From: Gilichinskyi gelida
GTDB lineage: Bacteria; Acidobacteriota; Thermoanaerobaculia; Gp7-AA8
NCBI GenBank assembly: GCA_038040385.1
Contig: JBBPII010000013.1
Location: 62,001 to 126,000, forward strand
Reading direction: 5' to 3'
Length of the DNA stretch: 64,000 nt
The first letter of the stretch is position 1. Every line of letters starts with the position of its first letter. Below are positions 1-10,034 of the stretch, one piece after another. The position numbers and the translations under genes are program-made. The notes beneath the pieces were generated by a model. It made no database searches and was not told the origin of the DNA. It saw nothing but the letters and a program-made list of their open reading frames with translations.

Positions 1-936
1 GCTTCGGAGGACAAGGAACTCGCGAGTCGTCTTGCGAACGACTTACATGCGGCCGGCATAGATACCTTCTTTGCGGAATGGGAAATTAAAGCCGGCGACA
101 GCCTTCGGCGCAAGATCGACGAAGGAATCGAGTCGTGTACACATTTCATCGTCTTGTTGACGCCGAGGAGTCGAGAGAAGCCGTGGGTGAACGCCGAAAT
201 TGATGCCGCCTTTGTGAGAAAGGTTGGCGGACAGTCAATTCTGATTCCACTTCGCCACCAGCTCGGAGTGGATCGCCTGCCTCCTTTGCTGGCGGCTCTA
301 CTTTCACCAGAGATTCGCGAGTACGAGGAAGACGTCAAAGAGCTCATCAACGATATTCGAGGACTGACGCGGAAACCGCCCGTGGCTTCGGTTGCGAAAC
401 AAAGTACGCCGTCATGGGGGCCGAACCTCGCCCTTAGTCCTCTGGCCGCCCAACTCGCCGAGCTCTTCGCGCAGCGGTCGGAACACGGCCGCGCGTGGGA
501 CCCACAGTTTGGAGTCGAAGAGATGAAGGAAGCGACGGCGGCGTCTGACAACGATTTGATCGACGCCATTAGTGAACTCGAGGATCTCGGTTGGGTTGAG
601 CCGCAACGGGTTATGGGCGCAGCACCTTACGGCTATCAATTCGCCACGCCGACAGATGGCCTGTTTGAGCATGTCGACTTGAATGTCATGGGCTGGGATC
701 CCGCTCAAGACGCGCTACGTGTGGCGGCAGAGGTCGTGAATAGCAGTGAGCGCGGCCTTCAAGCTCACGAACTCGTCGAGCGGCTGGGGTGGAATCCGCG
801 ACGACTAAATCCAGCGCTCAGCTACCTCGTGTCTCGCGACCTTGTCCTCTCGAGCCAAGTGAACGATCCTGTTTTCGTTACGCACTACATCGCAGAAACA
901 CCGAAGACACGGCGGTTCGCGCGCAATGCAAACTAA
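1..936 (+). CDS. TIR-domain protein with C-terminal winged-helix region (5' partial)
   Basis: The frame is open from base 1, so the start lies outside the window; 311 residues are visible. The first ~115 residues are a TIR domain: an amphipathic segment ending FFAEWEI, a GDSLRRKIDEGI helix, the strand FIVLLTP and then WVNAEID. The Glu of WVNAEI falls where NAD-cleaving TIR domains (SARM1 type) keep their catalytic Glu, so enzymatic activity is plausible. After a linker (~residues 120-140) the rest is helical with two winged-helix-like units, one around the SPLAAQLAELF segment and one around GLQAHELVERLGW. TIR proteins of bacteria often act in anti-phage defence or as NAD hydrolases. The role here is unknown and no partner defence gene is visible on this side. 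The TIR call is firm, the winged helices are moderate. Confidence 0.85.
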   Translation, partial: ASEDKELASRLANDLHAAGIDTFFAEWEIKAGDSLRRKIDEGIESCTHFIVLLTPRSREKPWVNAEIDAAFVRKVGGQSILIPLRHQLGVDRLPPLLAALLSPEIREYEEDVKELINDIRGLTRKPPVASVAKQSTPSWGPNLALSPLAAQLAELFAQRSEHGRAWDPQFGVEEMKEATAASDNDLIDAISELEDLGWVEPQRVMGAAPYGYQFATPTDGLFEHVDLNVMGWDPAQDALRVAAEVVNSSERGLQAHELVERLGWNPRRLNPALSYLVSRDLVLSSQVNDPVFVTHYIAETPKTRRFARNAN

Positions 937-1006
937 TGAACCTTCCACGACGACGCCACTCGCGGACACGACACGCAGTATGGAGAGTTCCTGGAGAGGT
1001 AAAGCA

Positions 1007-1234
1007 ATGCTCACGAAGCTCGTACGCATCGGCGATGACCTGGCGGTCGTTCTCGATAGGACGCTGCTCGAAGTGCTCGGCCTCGATGAGAGTTCGGAAG
1101 TCGAGCTTTTCACGAACGGAAAGGTCGTGGCCGCGATCCCCCACGATCCCGCGAAACATCGAGACGTGATGCAACTCGTCACCGAGCTCGATCATCAATA
1201 TGGCGGCGTGTTCAGGCGGCTCGCAGCTTCCTAG
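1007..1234 (+). CDS. AbrB/MazE-family antitoxin-like DNA-binding protein
   Basis: A 75-residue protein beginning MLTKLVRIGDDLAVVL. The pattern is that of the swapped-hairpin AbrB fold found in MazE/VapB-type antitoxins: a short beta strand, a conserved G-D/N turn, a VVLD..LLEVLGL stretch and then SSEVELFTNGKVVAAIP. The ATG at 1007 is chosen because GGAGAGG (993-999) precedes it at normal spacing; an in-frame ATG at 926 would overlap the preceding TIR gene and add a tail unlike the family. No toxin (PIN or MazF type) follows; the next 70 bases are palindromes and then a gene on the other strand. It is therefore an orphan antitoxin or a stand-alone regulator. Confidence 0.7.
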   Translation: MLTKLVRIGDDLAVVLDRTLLEVLGLDESSEVELFTNGKVVAAIPHDPAKHRDVMQLVTELDHQYGGVFRRLAAS

Positions 1235-1252
1235 GTGTGGCCCGTAGAACGC

Positions 1253-1299
1253 GATCGGGCGGTGACGCCCGATCGGTGCGGGCGGGACGCCCGCACTCC
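1253..1299. repeat. Two adjacent GC-rich palindromes, terminator-like
   Basis: Two perfect hairpins follow the AbrB-like gene: 1253-1274 (GATCGGGC around a GTGAC-type centre) and 1276-1296 (GTGCGGGCG paired with CGCCCGCAC). Bases 1278-1299 are identical over 22 nt to one arm (20026-20047) of a palindrome lying inside the gene at 19740-20117, so this is a dispersed repeat family. It lies between convergent genes and could end transcription, but there is no T-run. Confidence 0.7.
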
Positions 1300-1304
1300 G
1301 TCCG

Positions 1305-2903
<1,599 letters not shown>

Positions 2904-2940
2904 GGACGCGGGGTGAACAGTACGCGTGGCGGTGATATTC

Positions 2941-3007
2941 GTTCGCCGTTGGCTGTTGGCCGTTGACCGAGGCAAAATCGGCCAACGGCCAACGGTCATC
3001 GGCGAAC
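2941..3007. repeat. Long imperfect inverted repeat between divergent genes
   Basis: Two 30-base arms (2941-2970 and 2978-3007) pair at 26 of 30 positions around a 7-base loop containing AAAA. The arms are built of the motif GTTGGCCGTTGGC. It lies in the region between the divergent ABC-F and NTF2-like genes, and the NTF2-like Shine-Dalgarno begins directly after the right arm (3008-3013). It could be a mobile palindrome or a cruciform-forming control site. Confidence 0.75.
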
Positions 3008-3017
3008 GGGAGGCAAC

Positions 3018-3449
3018 ATGAACGACCTGGACCACATCATCGCCCGCATGTACGCCGGCGTCTGCTTCGAAGCCGGCCAGCGTCCCGACTGGAAAACGGA
3101 GGACGAGATCTTCGCGCCCGGCGCGCGGATGGTGCGCGTCAACGACGACGGCGTCTTCGCCTTCGACCTCGAGTCGTATCGAAAGGACTTCGACCGGATG
3201 ATCGACTCCGGCGAGATGCCGAGCTTCTGGGAAGGCGAGATCTGGCGCGAGACGCGGCTGTTCGGCGACGTCGCGCAGGTGCTGAGCGCGTACGAGACGC
3301 GGCGCACGCGCGGCGGCCCGCTGCTCAACCGCGGCGTGAACAGCATTCAACTGTTCCGCCGCGACGGACGGTGGTGGATCAGCGCGATGATCTGGCGACG
3401 GGAGGGGAAAGAGGTGTCAATACCGCCTGCTCAGGTGCAGCGCGACTGA
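3018..3449 (+). CDS. NTF2-like / SnoaL-type domain protein
   Basis: A 143-residue soluble protein without signal peptide. The pattern of one N-terminal helix followed by curved beta strands (for example RETRLFGDVAQVLSAYE and the final GRWWISAMIWRRE) is that of the NTF2/SnoaL/DUF4440 cone fold, which includes small isomerases and hydrolases as well as ligand-binding proteins. A strong GGGAGG precedes the ATG by 4 bases. The last 33 bases overlap the 3' end of the convergent protease gene. No catalytic residues can be assigned with confidence. Function unknown beyond the fold. Confidence 0.75.
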   Translation: MNDLDHIIARMYAGVCFEAGQRPDWKTEDEIFAPGARMVRVNDDGVFAFDLESYRKDFDRMIDSGEMPSFWEGEIWRETRLFGDVAQVLSAYETRRTRGGPLLNRGVNSIQLFRRDGRWWISAMIWRREGKEVSIPPAQVQRD

Positions 3450-4670
3450 GGCGTTGAACCCTCTCCGAGAGGCGGAGGACTTCAAGCTGTCGCGAATGCC
3501 TAGAGAACCTGGCCCCGTCGCCGTGTTTCCGCGCGCGCCGCGCTTCGGATCGCCGAAGATTCCGGTGGCGATGTCGAACCCCAGCCAGAATGCCGCGTCC
3601 TGTTCGCGCATTCGAACCTTGGCCACGACCGGGTCCACTTCGGCGATCGCCGCCCCCGTCTCAGCGAGCAAAACATTGGCGTTGTGGTCGACCGAAAAGT
3701 ATGTCGCGGCCCTGAACCCCTCCTGTTCGGCCCCTTCCAGCGAATCGAGCATCGCCTGCTTGCCCGGACCCCACAAGGTCTGATCCTTGGCGGACACCAT
3801 GCCGAGATCGAATCCGCGTCGGCCAGCCCCTTCCGGCTGCTGCGCCCGAAGCGCCGCGGAGAGCGGGTTGCGCGCGGCAATCGCTTCTCCCTCGCTCATC
3901 GGAGTCGACGCTTCCGCTTTCGGCGGCGGCGCACTCTTCTCGACCACCGCTTCGACCGGCGGCGCGCTGCTTTGAAGCTGAAATGGAAAATGCCATTCTT
4001 TGAAAGAGCCCTTGATGGATGCGATGCTCAACGCCTGCGCGCCTTCGGCCGAATCCTGCAAGATCATGCCGACGATGCCGGAAGAGGCGATCAATGGTCC
4101 GCCGGACGAGCCCGGCTTGACCGCCAAATCATCGATGTTGATTCGCGAATCGCGCGGTTCGTCGCTCGAAATCTTCACGTTGCTCGTCGGCACATACCAC
4201 TTCTGCAACCGCCCCACGAACGACACCTCGGTCATGAAATTCTGATGCTCCTGAAGGCCCAGACATTTCTTATTCCACTCAAAACCGTCCGGTGCCGGGA
4301 ACGTGATCACCGCCAAGTCGTGGGCGCTGTCATGTGTGCCCAGCAGTTTCGCATCGATCATATCCTCGCCCCCGAACAGCTCGACCTTGACCTTCCCCGG
4401 AGGCCTGCCGGGAGCATCGTGCGGGTCGGAGACGACGTGATACGCAGTGACGGCGTACAGCGTCCCCGCCTTCTCGCCCACGATGAAACCGAAGCCCAAC
4501 TCAGGCTGATCCTCCGCAAAATACGCTTCGATGCGCACGGTGTTCTGGCGCAGATCCAGCGCCACCTGGTGCGGATCCGCGGCTGCCGCGGGCGACGGCG
4601 GCGCGAGAAGGAACGCTGTGACTACAAAAACGACTGTCGCTACCGGAAAACCGTATTTCGCACGCTCCAT
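3417..4670 (-). CDS. Exported trypsin-like serine protease, cassette 1 gene C
   Basis: A 417-residue protein with a signal peptide or N-terminal anchor (hydrophobic residues 8-30) followed by a chymotrypsin/HtrA-like protease domain (~35-230). The catalytic triad is readable: His78 in TAYHVV, Asp118 in AHDLAV and Ser189 in KPGSSGGP. No PDZ domain is visible. A Pro/Ala/Lys-rich linker (~235-265) leads to a C-terminal ~150-residue domain that I do not recognise. It is the third gene of a minus-strand operon. Its start lies 31 bases inside the end of gene B, with GGGGG just upstream (revcomp side); an in-frame ATG at 4682 would add four residues. The paralogue at 13952-15592 shares the protease core but has different N- and C-terminal domains. 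Probable periplasmic or envelope location. Confidence 0.85.
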   Translation of the reverse strand: MERAKYGFPVATVVFVVTAFLLAPPSPAAAADPHQVALDLRQNTVRIEAYFAEDQPELGFGFIVGEKAGTLYAVTAYHVVSDPHDAPGRPPGKVKVELFGGEDMIDAKLLGTHDSAHDLAVITFPAPDGFEWNKKCLGLQEHQNFMTEVSFVGRLQKWYVPTSNVKISSDEPRDSRINIDDLAVKPGSSGGPLIASSGIVGMILQDSAEGAQALSIASIKGSFKEWHFPFQLQSSAPPVEAVVEKSAPPPKAEASTPMSEGEAIAARNPLSAALRAQQPEGAGRRGFDLGMVSAKDQTLWGPGKQAMLDSLEGAEQEGFRAATYFSVDHNANVLLAETGAAIAEVDPVVAKVRMREQDAAFWLGFDIATGIFGDPKRGARGNTATGPGSLGIRDSLKSSASRRGFNASVALHLSRRY

Positions 4671-5734
4671 ATCAACCCCCATAGAAAAACAATTGCGCCC
4701 CAGAAGAAACCGAGGGACTTCTTCCCGTACAGATACTCCAGATACGAAGGGGCAAGGTTTCGCTGAGACGCAGAATCGCCCACTCGAACGCTGGATACCA
4801 GTCCGCTGAGAGTGACGTGGATTGCGTCGTCCGCTCCACGGGTCAGCAGCACCGCCGACTCGGTCGGACGGATTCCCACTACGTCGCCTTCGCGCAGGTC
4901 CAATGCAGGCCACGAGGTGTCGTCGAACCGCAGCGTGCCGCTCTTCACCCCCGAAGTCAGCGACCGCTCGCCGGCACCTCGTATCTCTTCCCGCTCAAAG
5001 TCGAGCTCCACGGCGGACAGCCGCCCCAGGGCCCACGTATTGGGCGAATGGACCGATAACTGCGACGCGATCCGCTGCGGCTTCAGCACCGCGAACTCGA
5101 CGGTTTCCGGGATGTCGAGTTGATACGAGCCGGTCACCGACGTCTCACCGGCACGAGGTCCGGCCGTCACGATCACTTTTCCGACCACCGTCAGCTTGCC
5201 GCTCACGCGTGCGCCGCTGGCATAGATGTCCATCTCGCCGGGATCGGTGTTGATCTCCACGCGCGCGTCGCGGCCGATGTCGAGAGTCTGCAGGTCGATG
5301 GCGCCGCCGCTCAGCTCGAACCAGGCATCGGGAGAGGGTTCATCAATGCTCAATCCAAGATTGGGCGCCTGGATGGTCGAGAGACGCTCGAAGTGCATCA
5401 GGGGCGAATGAAAGGCATTCTCGACGTGCCATGGCCGGGCCAGCGAAAAGCGCAGGGTGCCGGTCTGCACGGCCATGGAGATGCTGGTGCGAGGAACTTT
5501 CACGCTCCAAAGAATGCCGGCCACCGCGATGCAGACAAAGGCCACCATTGCCGGCGCGATCCAGGTGCGCCGGCGCCTGGGGCCCATGGCGTTCAGAACT
5601 TTCGAGTAGGCCTCGATCTCGTCCAGATCCGGCTGGACGTCGCGCACGGCATCGCCGTTGAGCAGTCTGCGTCCGATTTTCGCGATCCGCTCCTCGCGTT
5701 GCAACGCCAGCGATTCGCGGACGTCGTCGCTCAT
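4640..5734 (-). CDS. Two-TM envelope protein with periplasmic beta-rich domain, cassette 1 gene B
   Basis: A 364-residue protein. Residues 1-55 are a charged helical cytoplasmic part (QREERIAKIGRRLL). TM1 spans ~58-78. A long, beta-rich extracytoplasmic domain follows (~85-335), with stretches such as RVSGKLTVVGKVIV that resemble FecR-like or adhesin-like beta repeats. A second hydrophobic segment (FFWGAIVFLWGLIW) ends the protein. Its ATG overlaps the stop of gene A as ATGA and its end overlaps gene C, so the three are surely co-translated. The paralogue at 15562-16659 is clearly similar along its whole length, with near-identical stretches around WSVKVPRTSIS and APNLGLSI. I know of no family function; an envelope scaffold or signal transducer for the protease is inference. 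Confidence 0.75.
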   Translation of the reverse strand: MSDDVRESLALQREERIAKIGRRLLNGDAVRDVQPDLDEIEAYSKVLNAMGPRRRRTWIAPAMVAFVCIAVAGILWSVKVPRTSISMAVQTGTLRFSLARPWHVENAFHSPLMHFERLSTIQAPNLGLSIDEPSPDAWFELSGGAIDLQTLDIGRDARVEINTDPGEMDIYASGARVSGKLTVVGKVIVTAGPRAGETSVTGSYQLDIPETVEFAVLKPQRIASQLSVHSPNTWALGRLSAVELDFEREEIRGAGERSLTSGVKSGTLRFDDTSWPALDLREGDVVGIRPTESAVLLTRGADDAIHVTLSGLVSSVRVGDSASQRNLAPSYLEYLYGKKSLGFFWGAIVFLWGLIWSVRNTVFR

Positions 5735-6480
5735 TGCGCGGGGATGTCGATCCGGAGCTTCAACGGAGACCAGTCCGTGCTCACCCCCGATTGCGCCACC
5801 GCCTCGAAGCAGTGCGTGCCGGCGGGAAGCTTCGACAGGTCGATGGCGATCGGCCAGCCTGCAGTCACCGGACGGGGAATCGCATCCTGCCATTGGCCAA
5901 ACGCGGAACACCGCGCCTCGCCAAAGACCCCCCAGCGCCACTTGACCTTTTGCGCGTCGAATGAGGCTTGAATGGTCAACAGCGGCCCCTGCGAGGTCGT
6001 CGGCGCAACTTGTGAGACGCGCACCGGAACGAGGATCCCGTTTTCCTCCGTCCCCCTCCAACCGAAGATGCCGATGCGACTGTCCGTCAGCCCTTCGGGA
6101 GCGAGGACATCGGTCAAAGGCCACAGTAGCGTGGCGTCGGCCGGCAGCGTCGCGTCCATCCGGTAATACGTCTTCAGCGGGATCGCCACAGCGCGAATGT
6201 TGACGGACTGCGTCTGGCCCGGGGCCGAGACTCGAGCCGGCGTGGGCGATTTCAAGTCGAATCGGATGCGGCCGAGCGTGAACGACATCGCGGCGAGACT
6301 GCGAGAGCCGACATTCGATACATACAAACCCTCGCAGCGGTTGCCTCGGCTTTGATATCCCGACTTGCTGCCACGCAATCGTGCCAGGCTGTCGCACCGT
6401 AGCTCCTCTGCGCGCGCGGAATGCGACAAAAGGCATGCGCACAGCGCCGCAACGGAGGCGGAAAGGGAGCGAGCGTTCAT
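5731..6480 (-). CDS. Exported protein of unknown function, cassette 1 gene A
   Basis: A 249-residue protein with a clear signal peptide (hydrophobic 7-22, cleavage near ARA-EE). The mature part holds a conserved core GNRCEGLYVSNV, then VSAPGQ, AVAIP.KTYYRMDA and DSRIGIFGW, nearly the same in the paralogue at 16656-17414. It has a few Cys residues that may form disulphides. I do not recognise the family. It is the first gene of the minus-strand A-B-C operon and is divergent from the sigma-54-controlled efflux operon, so the ~150-base region upstream of it is shared with the TGTCCG/CGGACA sites. Secretion to the periplasm or surface is likely. Confidence 0.75.
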   Translation of the reverse strand: MNARSLSASVAALCACLLSHSARAEELRCDSLARLRGSKSGYQSRGNRCEGLYVSNVGSRSLAAMSFTLGRIRFDLKSPTPARVSAPGQTQSVNIRAVAIPLKTYYRMDATLPADATLLWPLTDVLAPEGLTDSRIGIFGWRGTEENGILVPVRVSQVAPTTSQGPLLTIQASFDAQKVKWRWGVFGEARCSAFGQWQDAIPRPVTAGWPIAIDLSKLPAGTHCFEAVAQSGVSTDWSPLKLRIDIPAQ

Positions 6481-6536
6481 TGATGCGATGCGGCCACCCT
6501 ACACTGGCACTCCTCGCTTTGCAATGAAGCTGACGC

Positions 6537-6589
6537 CGGACACCTGTCCGCGTACAACTGTCCGTCCGGACACCGCGCGGACACGTCCG
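6537..6589. promoter_or_regulatory. Clustered TGTCCG/CGGACA dyads, probable enhancer sites for the NtrC-type regulator
   Basis: Half-sites CGGACA at 6537-6542, 6567-6572 and 6578-6583, and TGTCCG at 6545-6550 and 6559-6564. They form inverted pairs separated by 2 bases, centred near 6543.5 and 6565.5, with a partial third pair (CGGACA-cg-TCCG) near 6584. Centres are ~20-22 bases apart, about two helical turns. They lie ~70-110 bases upstream of the predicted transcription start, the usual place for sigma-54 activator binding. The activator encoded at 11231-12601 is the natural candidate. The same sites lie upstream of the divergent A-B-C cassette. Confidence 0.65.
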
Positions 6590-6626
6590 AAATGACCTAA
6601 GTCCAATCAAGTCAGCGAATCGCTGA

Positions 6627-6641
6627 TGGCACCTCGGTTGC
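6627..6641 (+). promoter_or_regulatory. Sigma-54 (-24/-12) promoter of the efflux operon
   Basis: TGGCAC, five bases (CTCGG), TTGC: an exact match in sequence and spacing to the RpoN consensus. Transcription would begin near 6653. The in-frame ATG at 6626 lies upstream of this, so translation of the adaptor gene must begin downstream, most simply at 6677. Confidence 0.85.
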
Positions 6642-6676
6642 CCTTAGAGCCGTTCATGATCCAGAACGCCTCTTCG

Positions 6677-7927
6677 ATGGACCGGCCTGTCGCGACGCCC
6701 GGGCGCCTCACCCGCCCGCGGTTGATCGCGCTCATTGCGCTGGCCGTCGCCGTCATCCTCGCAGCCATCGCCTTCCCCTCGGTGCGGCGCTGGTCGCGGG
6801 CTGACCGCGCCATCGACGCCACCACCCTCGCCGTGGGCAGCGTGGCCCGCGGCGATCTGCGGCGCGACGTATCGGTGCAGGGGCGGGTGGTCGCGGCGCT
6901 CCACCCTACCCTCGTGGCGCAGGCGTCCGGCTCGGTCACGCTGCAGACGAAGGCGGGCGCCGTGGTGAAGGAGGGCGACGTCCTCGCGGTCATCGACAGT
7001 CCCGAGGTGCGCAGCGCCCTGGAACAGGCGAAGGCGCAGTTGCTGACGCTGCAGTCGGAGGTCGAGAGGCAGAAGATCGTCAGCCGCCAGGCCGACGCGC
7101 GGCTGCGGCAGCAGGCCGAGCTGGCGCGGACGCGGCTGGAGGCGGCGCGCCGCGCGCTCAAGCGTGCCGAGACGCTGCACCGCGAAGGGCTGCTCAACGG
7201 CGGCGACTACGAGAAGGCGCAGGACGACGTCCACATCGCCGAAGGCGAACTGGCGCAGGCCTCGCGCGAGATCACGCTCAGCCACGAGTCTGGCGACTTC
7301 GACGTCCGCGCCCGCGTGCTGCAGGCCGGGCGGCAGCAGTCCGCCACTGTTGAGCTGCAGAAGCGATCCGAGAGCCTGACCATCCGGGCCCCGTTCGACG
7401 GCATGATCGCCTCGCTCGCCGTCAACGACCGCGACTCGGTCACCACCAACCAGCCGATCCTGAACATCGTCAACCTCTCGTCGCTCGAGCTGGAGCTGAC
7501 CATCCCCGAGGAGTACGCGAGCGACACCGTCATCGGGACGCCGGTCACCATCACCTACGGCGCCGACGAGCAGTCGGGACACATCACCGGCATCTCGCCG
7601 GAAGTGGTCGGCAACCAGGTCACGGCGCGGGCGGTGCCGGACAAGGGGTGGCCGGCGGGGATGAAGCAGAACCAGCGTCTCACCACGCGGCTGGTCTTCG
7701 AGTCGAAGCACAACGTCCTCAAGGTGCCGCGCGGCGCGTGGCTGGAGAGCGGCGGCGGGCGGAGCGCGTACGCCGTCGACGGCAAGACCGCCGAGCGGCG
7801 CGCGGTGGTGGTCGGCGCGGCGAGCGTGTCGGAAGTGGAAGTCATCAGCGGGCTTCGCGAGGGCGAGCGGATCGTCGTATCCGACACCTCCTCGTTCGGC
7901 AACGCGCGGTCAGTGATTCTTCATTAA
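6677..7927 (+). CDS. Efflux periplasmic adaptor subunit (HlyD/MacA-like)
   Basis: A 416-residue membrane-fusion protein. There is one N-terminal TM (~16-33), then a lipoyl-like half (VSVQGRVVAALHPTLVAQ), a long coiled coil (~120-200, many Gln, Ala, Arg, Leu), the second lipoyl half (LTIRAPFDGMIASLAV) and beta-barrel/membrane-proximal domains. Such proteins connect an inner-membrane transporter to an outer-membrane channel; no TolC-like channel gene is in the window. It is first in a six-gene operon with a MacB-like ATPase and two permeases. The start at 6677 is chosen because upstream in-frame ATGs (6626, 6656) lie before or at the predicted sigma-54 transcription start. No strong Shine-Dalgarno is visible. 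Confidence 0.9.
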   Translation: MDRPVATPGRLTRPRLIALIALAVAVILAAIAFPSVRRWSRADRAIDATTLAVGSVARGDLRRDVSVQGRVVAALHPTLVAQASGSVTLQTKAGAVVKEGDVLAVIDSPEVRSALEQAKAQLLTLQSEVERQKIVSRQADARLRQQAELARTRLEAARRALKRAETLHREGLLNGGDYEKAQDDVHIAEGELAQASREITLSHESGDFDVRARVLQAGRQQSATVELQKRSESLTIRAPFDGMIASLAVNDRDSVTTNQPILNIVNLSSLELELTIPEEYASDTVIGTPVTITYGADEQSGHITGISPEVVGNQVTARAVPDKGWPAGMKQNQRLTTRLVFESKHNVLKVPRGAWLESGGGRSAYAVDGKTAERRAVVVGAASVSEVEVISGLREGERIVVSDTSSFGNARSVILH

Positions 7928-7936
7928 CCGGAGTGT

Positions 7937-7960
7937 CGGGCGTGCTGCTGCACGCCCCTA
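7937..7960. repeat. Short palindrome of the GTAGGGGCG family
   Basis: GGGCGTGC pairs with GCACGCCC and ends in CCTAC, matching the right end of the palindromes at 23667-23740 and 51231-51310. It lies between the adaptor and ATPase genes and could attenuate transcription or define an mRNA end. Confidence 0.6.
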
Positions 7961-7983
7961 CGAGAGACTCGAGGAGATTGTGA

Positions 7984-8691
<708 letters not shown>

Positions 8692-8698
8692 GGATGCC

Positions 8699-10021
8699 GT
8701 GCTCGCCTACAACACTCGCGTCGCCACCAGGAACCTGAAGCGCAACCCGCTGCTCGCCGCGATCATCGTCGCCGGCATCGCCCTTGGCATCTGCGCTTCG
8801 ACCACCTTCACCACCGTCCGCCACATGTTCGCCCGCGACCCGCTGCCGGGAAAGAGCAGCAAGATCTTCTACGTCCGCATGGACAACTGGGATCCGGCGC
8901 AGGCCTATCCCGACGCCGGCGGCGGGACCAACCCGCACCACCTCCCGACGCAGATCACCTACCGCGACGCCATGGAACTGATGCGCTCCAATCTCCCCGT
9001 CCGGCAGAGCGCGCAATTCCAGTCCTCGATGGTCGTCTATCCCGACCGTCGCATCAGCCGCCCGTACACCGAGCGGGTGCGCCTGGTCTTCGGCGACTTC
9101 TTCCCCATGTTCGACGCGCCGTTCCAGTACGGACACGGGTGGGACCGCCGCGCCGACGCCAAGGGGGAGCAGGTCGCCGTCATCAATCAAGCCACCAACG
9201 AGAAGCTCTTCGGCGGCGCCAACAGCGTCGGCAAGCGCCTTCGGCTCGGCGACCGCGACTTCACCGTGGTCGGCGTCCTGGCCCGGTGGCGCCCGTTCAT
9301 CAAGATGTACGACCTGACGCAGAACTACGTCGAGGAGCCGGAGGCGATCTTCATCCCGTTCAGTCTCACGCGGCCGATGCAGATCCGCACCTTCGGCAAC
9401 AGCGACGGCTGGAAGCCGCCGACCGGCACGACCTTCGACGACTTCCTGGCATCCGACATCGACTGGGTGCAGTTCTGGGTCGAGCTCCGCTCGCCCGCGG
9501 ACCAGGCGGCGTACCAGCAGTTCGTCGACAACTACGTCCGCCAGGAAAAGACCAGGGGACGCTTCCCGCGGCCGCTCAACAACCAGGTGACCTCGCTGCT
9601 GACGATCATGCGGGAGTTCGGCGTGGTCCGCCCGGCGATGAACGCCATGGCCGCGATGTCCCTCCTCTTTCTGGTCATCTGCGCCCTGAACCTGACCGGC
9701 TTGCTGCTCGGGAAGTTCCTGGCGCGCGCGCCGGAGGTCTCGGTCCGCCGGGCCCTCGGCGCCACGCGCGCCGACATCTTCATGCAGCACATCATCGAGT
9801 GCGAGATCGTCGGCATCGCCGGCGGCGTCATCGGCATGCTGCTGTCGCTCGGCGTTCTGAAGTTCATCGGCAAGCTGATCACCGCGACGACCGTCATCTC
9901 CCTCGACGCGGAGATGATCCTCGCTGCGATCTTCCTCTCCCTCGTCGCCGGTCTCATCGCCGGCCTCTATCCGGCGTGGCGTATCTGCGCGATGCAGCCG
10001 GCCGTGCAGCTAAAAGTGTGA
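8699..10021 (+). CDS. MacB-type ABC transporter permease, first of two
   Basis: A 440-residue protein with the MacB/FtsX layout: one N-terminal TM (ATRNLKRNPLLAAIIVAGIA), a large periplasmic domain (~45-310) and three C-terminal TMs (~315-335, 365-390, 400-425). RRALGATRADIF is the typical coupling segment before the third TM. The GTG start is preceded by GAGG from the end of the ATPase gene. The second permease follows after 13 bases, so a heterodimeric transporter is likely, as in several Acidobacteria-type macrolide-exporter-like operons. The substrate cannot be inferred. Confidence 0.9.
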   Translation: MLAYNTRVATRNLKRNPLLAAIIVAGIALGICASTTFTTVRHMFARDPLPGKSSKIFYVRMDNWDPAQAYPDAGGGTNPHHLPTQITYRDAMELMRSNLPVRQSAQFQSSMVVYPDRRISRPYTERVRLVFGDFFPMFDAPFQYGHGWDRRADAKGEQVAVINQATNEKLFGGANSVGKRLRLGDRDFTVVGVLARWRPFIKMYDLTQNYVEEPEAIFIPFSLTRPMQIRTFGNSDGWKPPTGTTFDDFLASDIDWVQFWVELRSPADQAAYQQFVDNYVRQEKTRGRFPRPLNNQVTSLLTIMREFGVVRPAMNAMAAMSLLFLVICALNLTGLLLGKFLARAPEVSVRRALGATRADIFMQHIIECEIVGIAGGVIGMLLSLGVLKFIGKLITATTVISLDAEMILAAIFLSLVAGLIAGLYPAWRICAMQPAVQLKV

Positions 10022-10034
10022 GAAGGAGCCGACC

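Noticed and set aside
3417..3449. Convergent 33-base overlap taken as evidence against one of the two genes
   Set aside because: Both proteins have independent support (NTF2-like fold with strong Shine-Dalgarno; protease paralogue), so the overlap is real.
6505..6523. TGGCAC...TTTGCA, possible second sigma-54 promoter upstream of 6627
   Set aside because: The spacing between the two blocks is 7-8 bases instead of 5.
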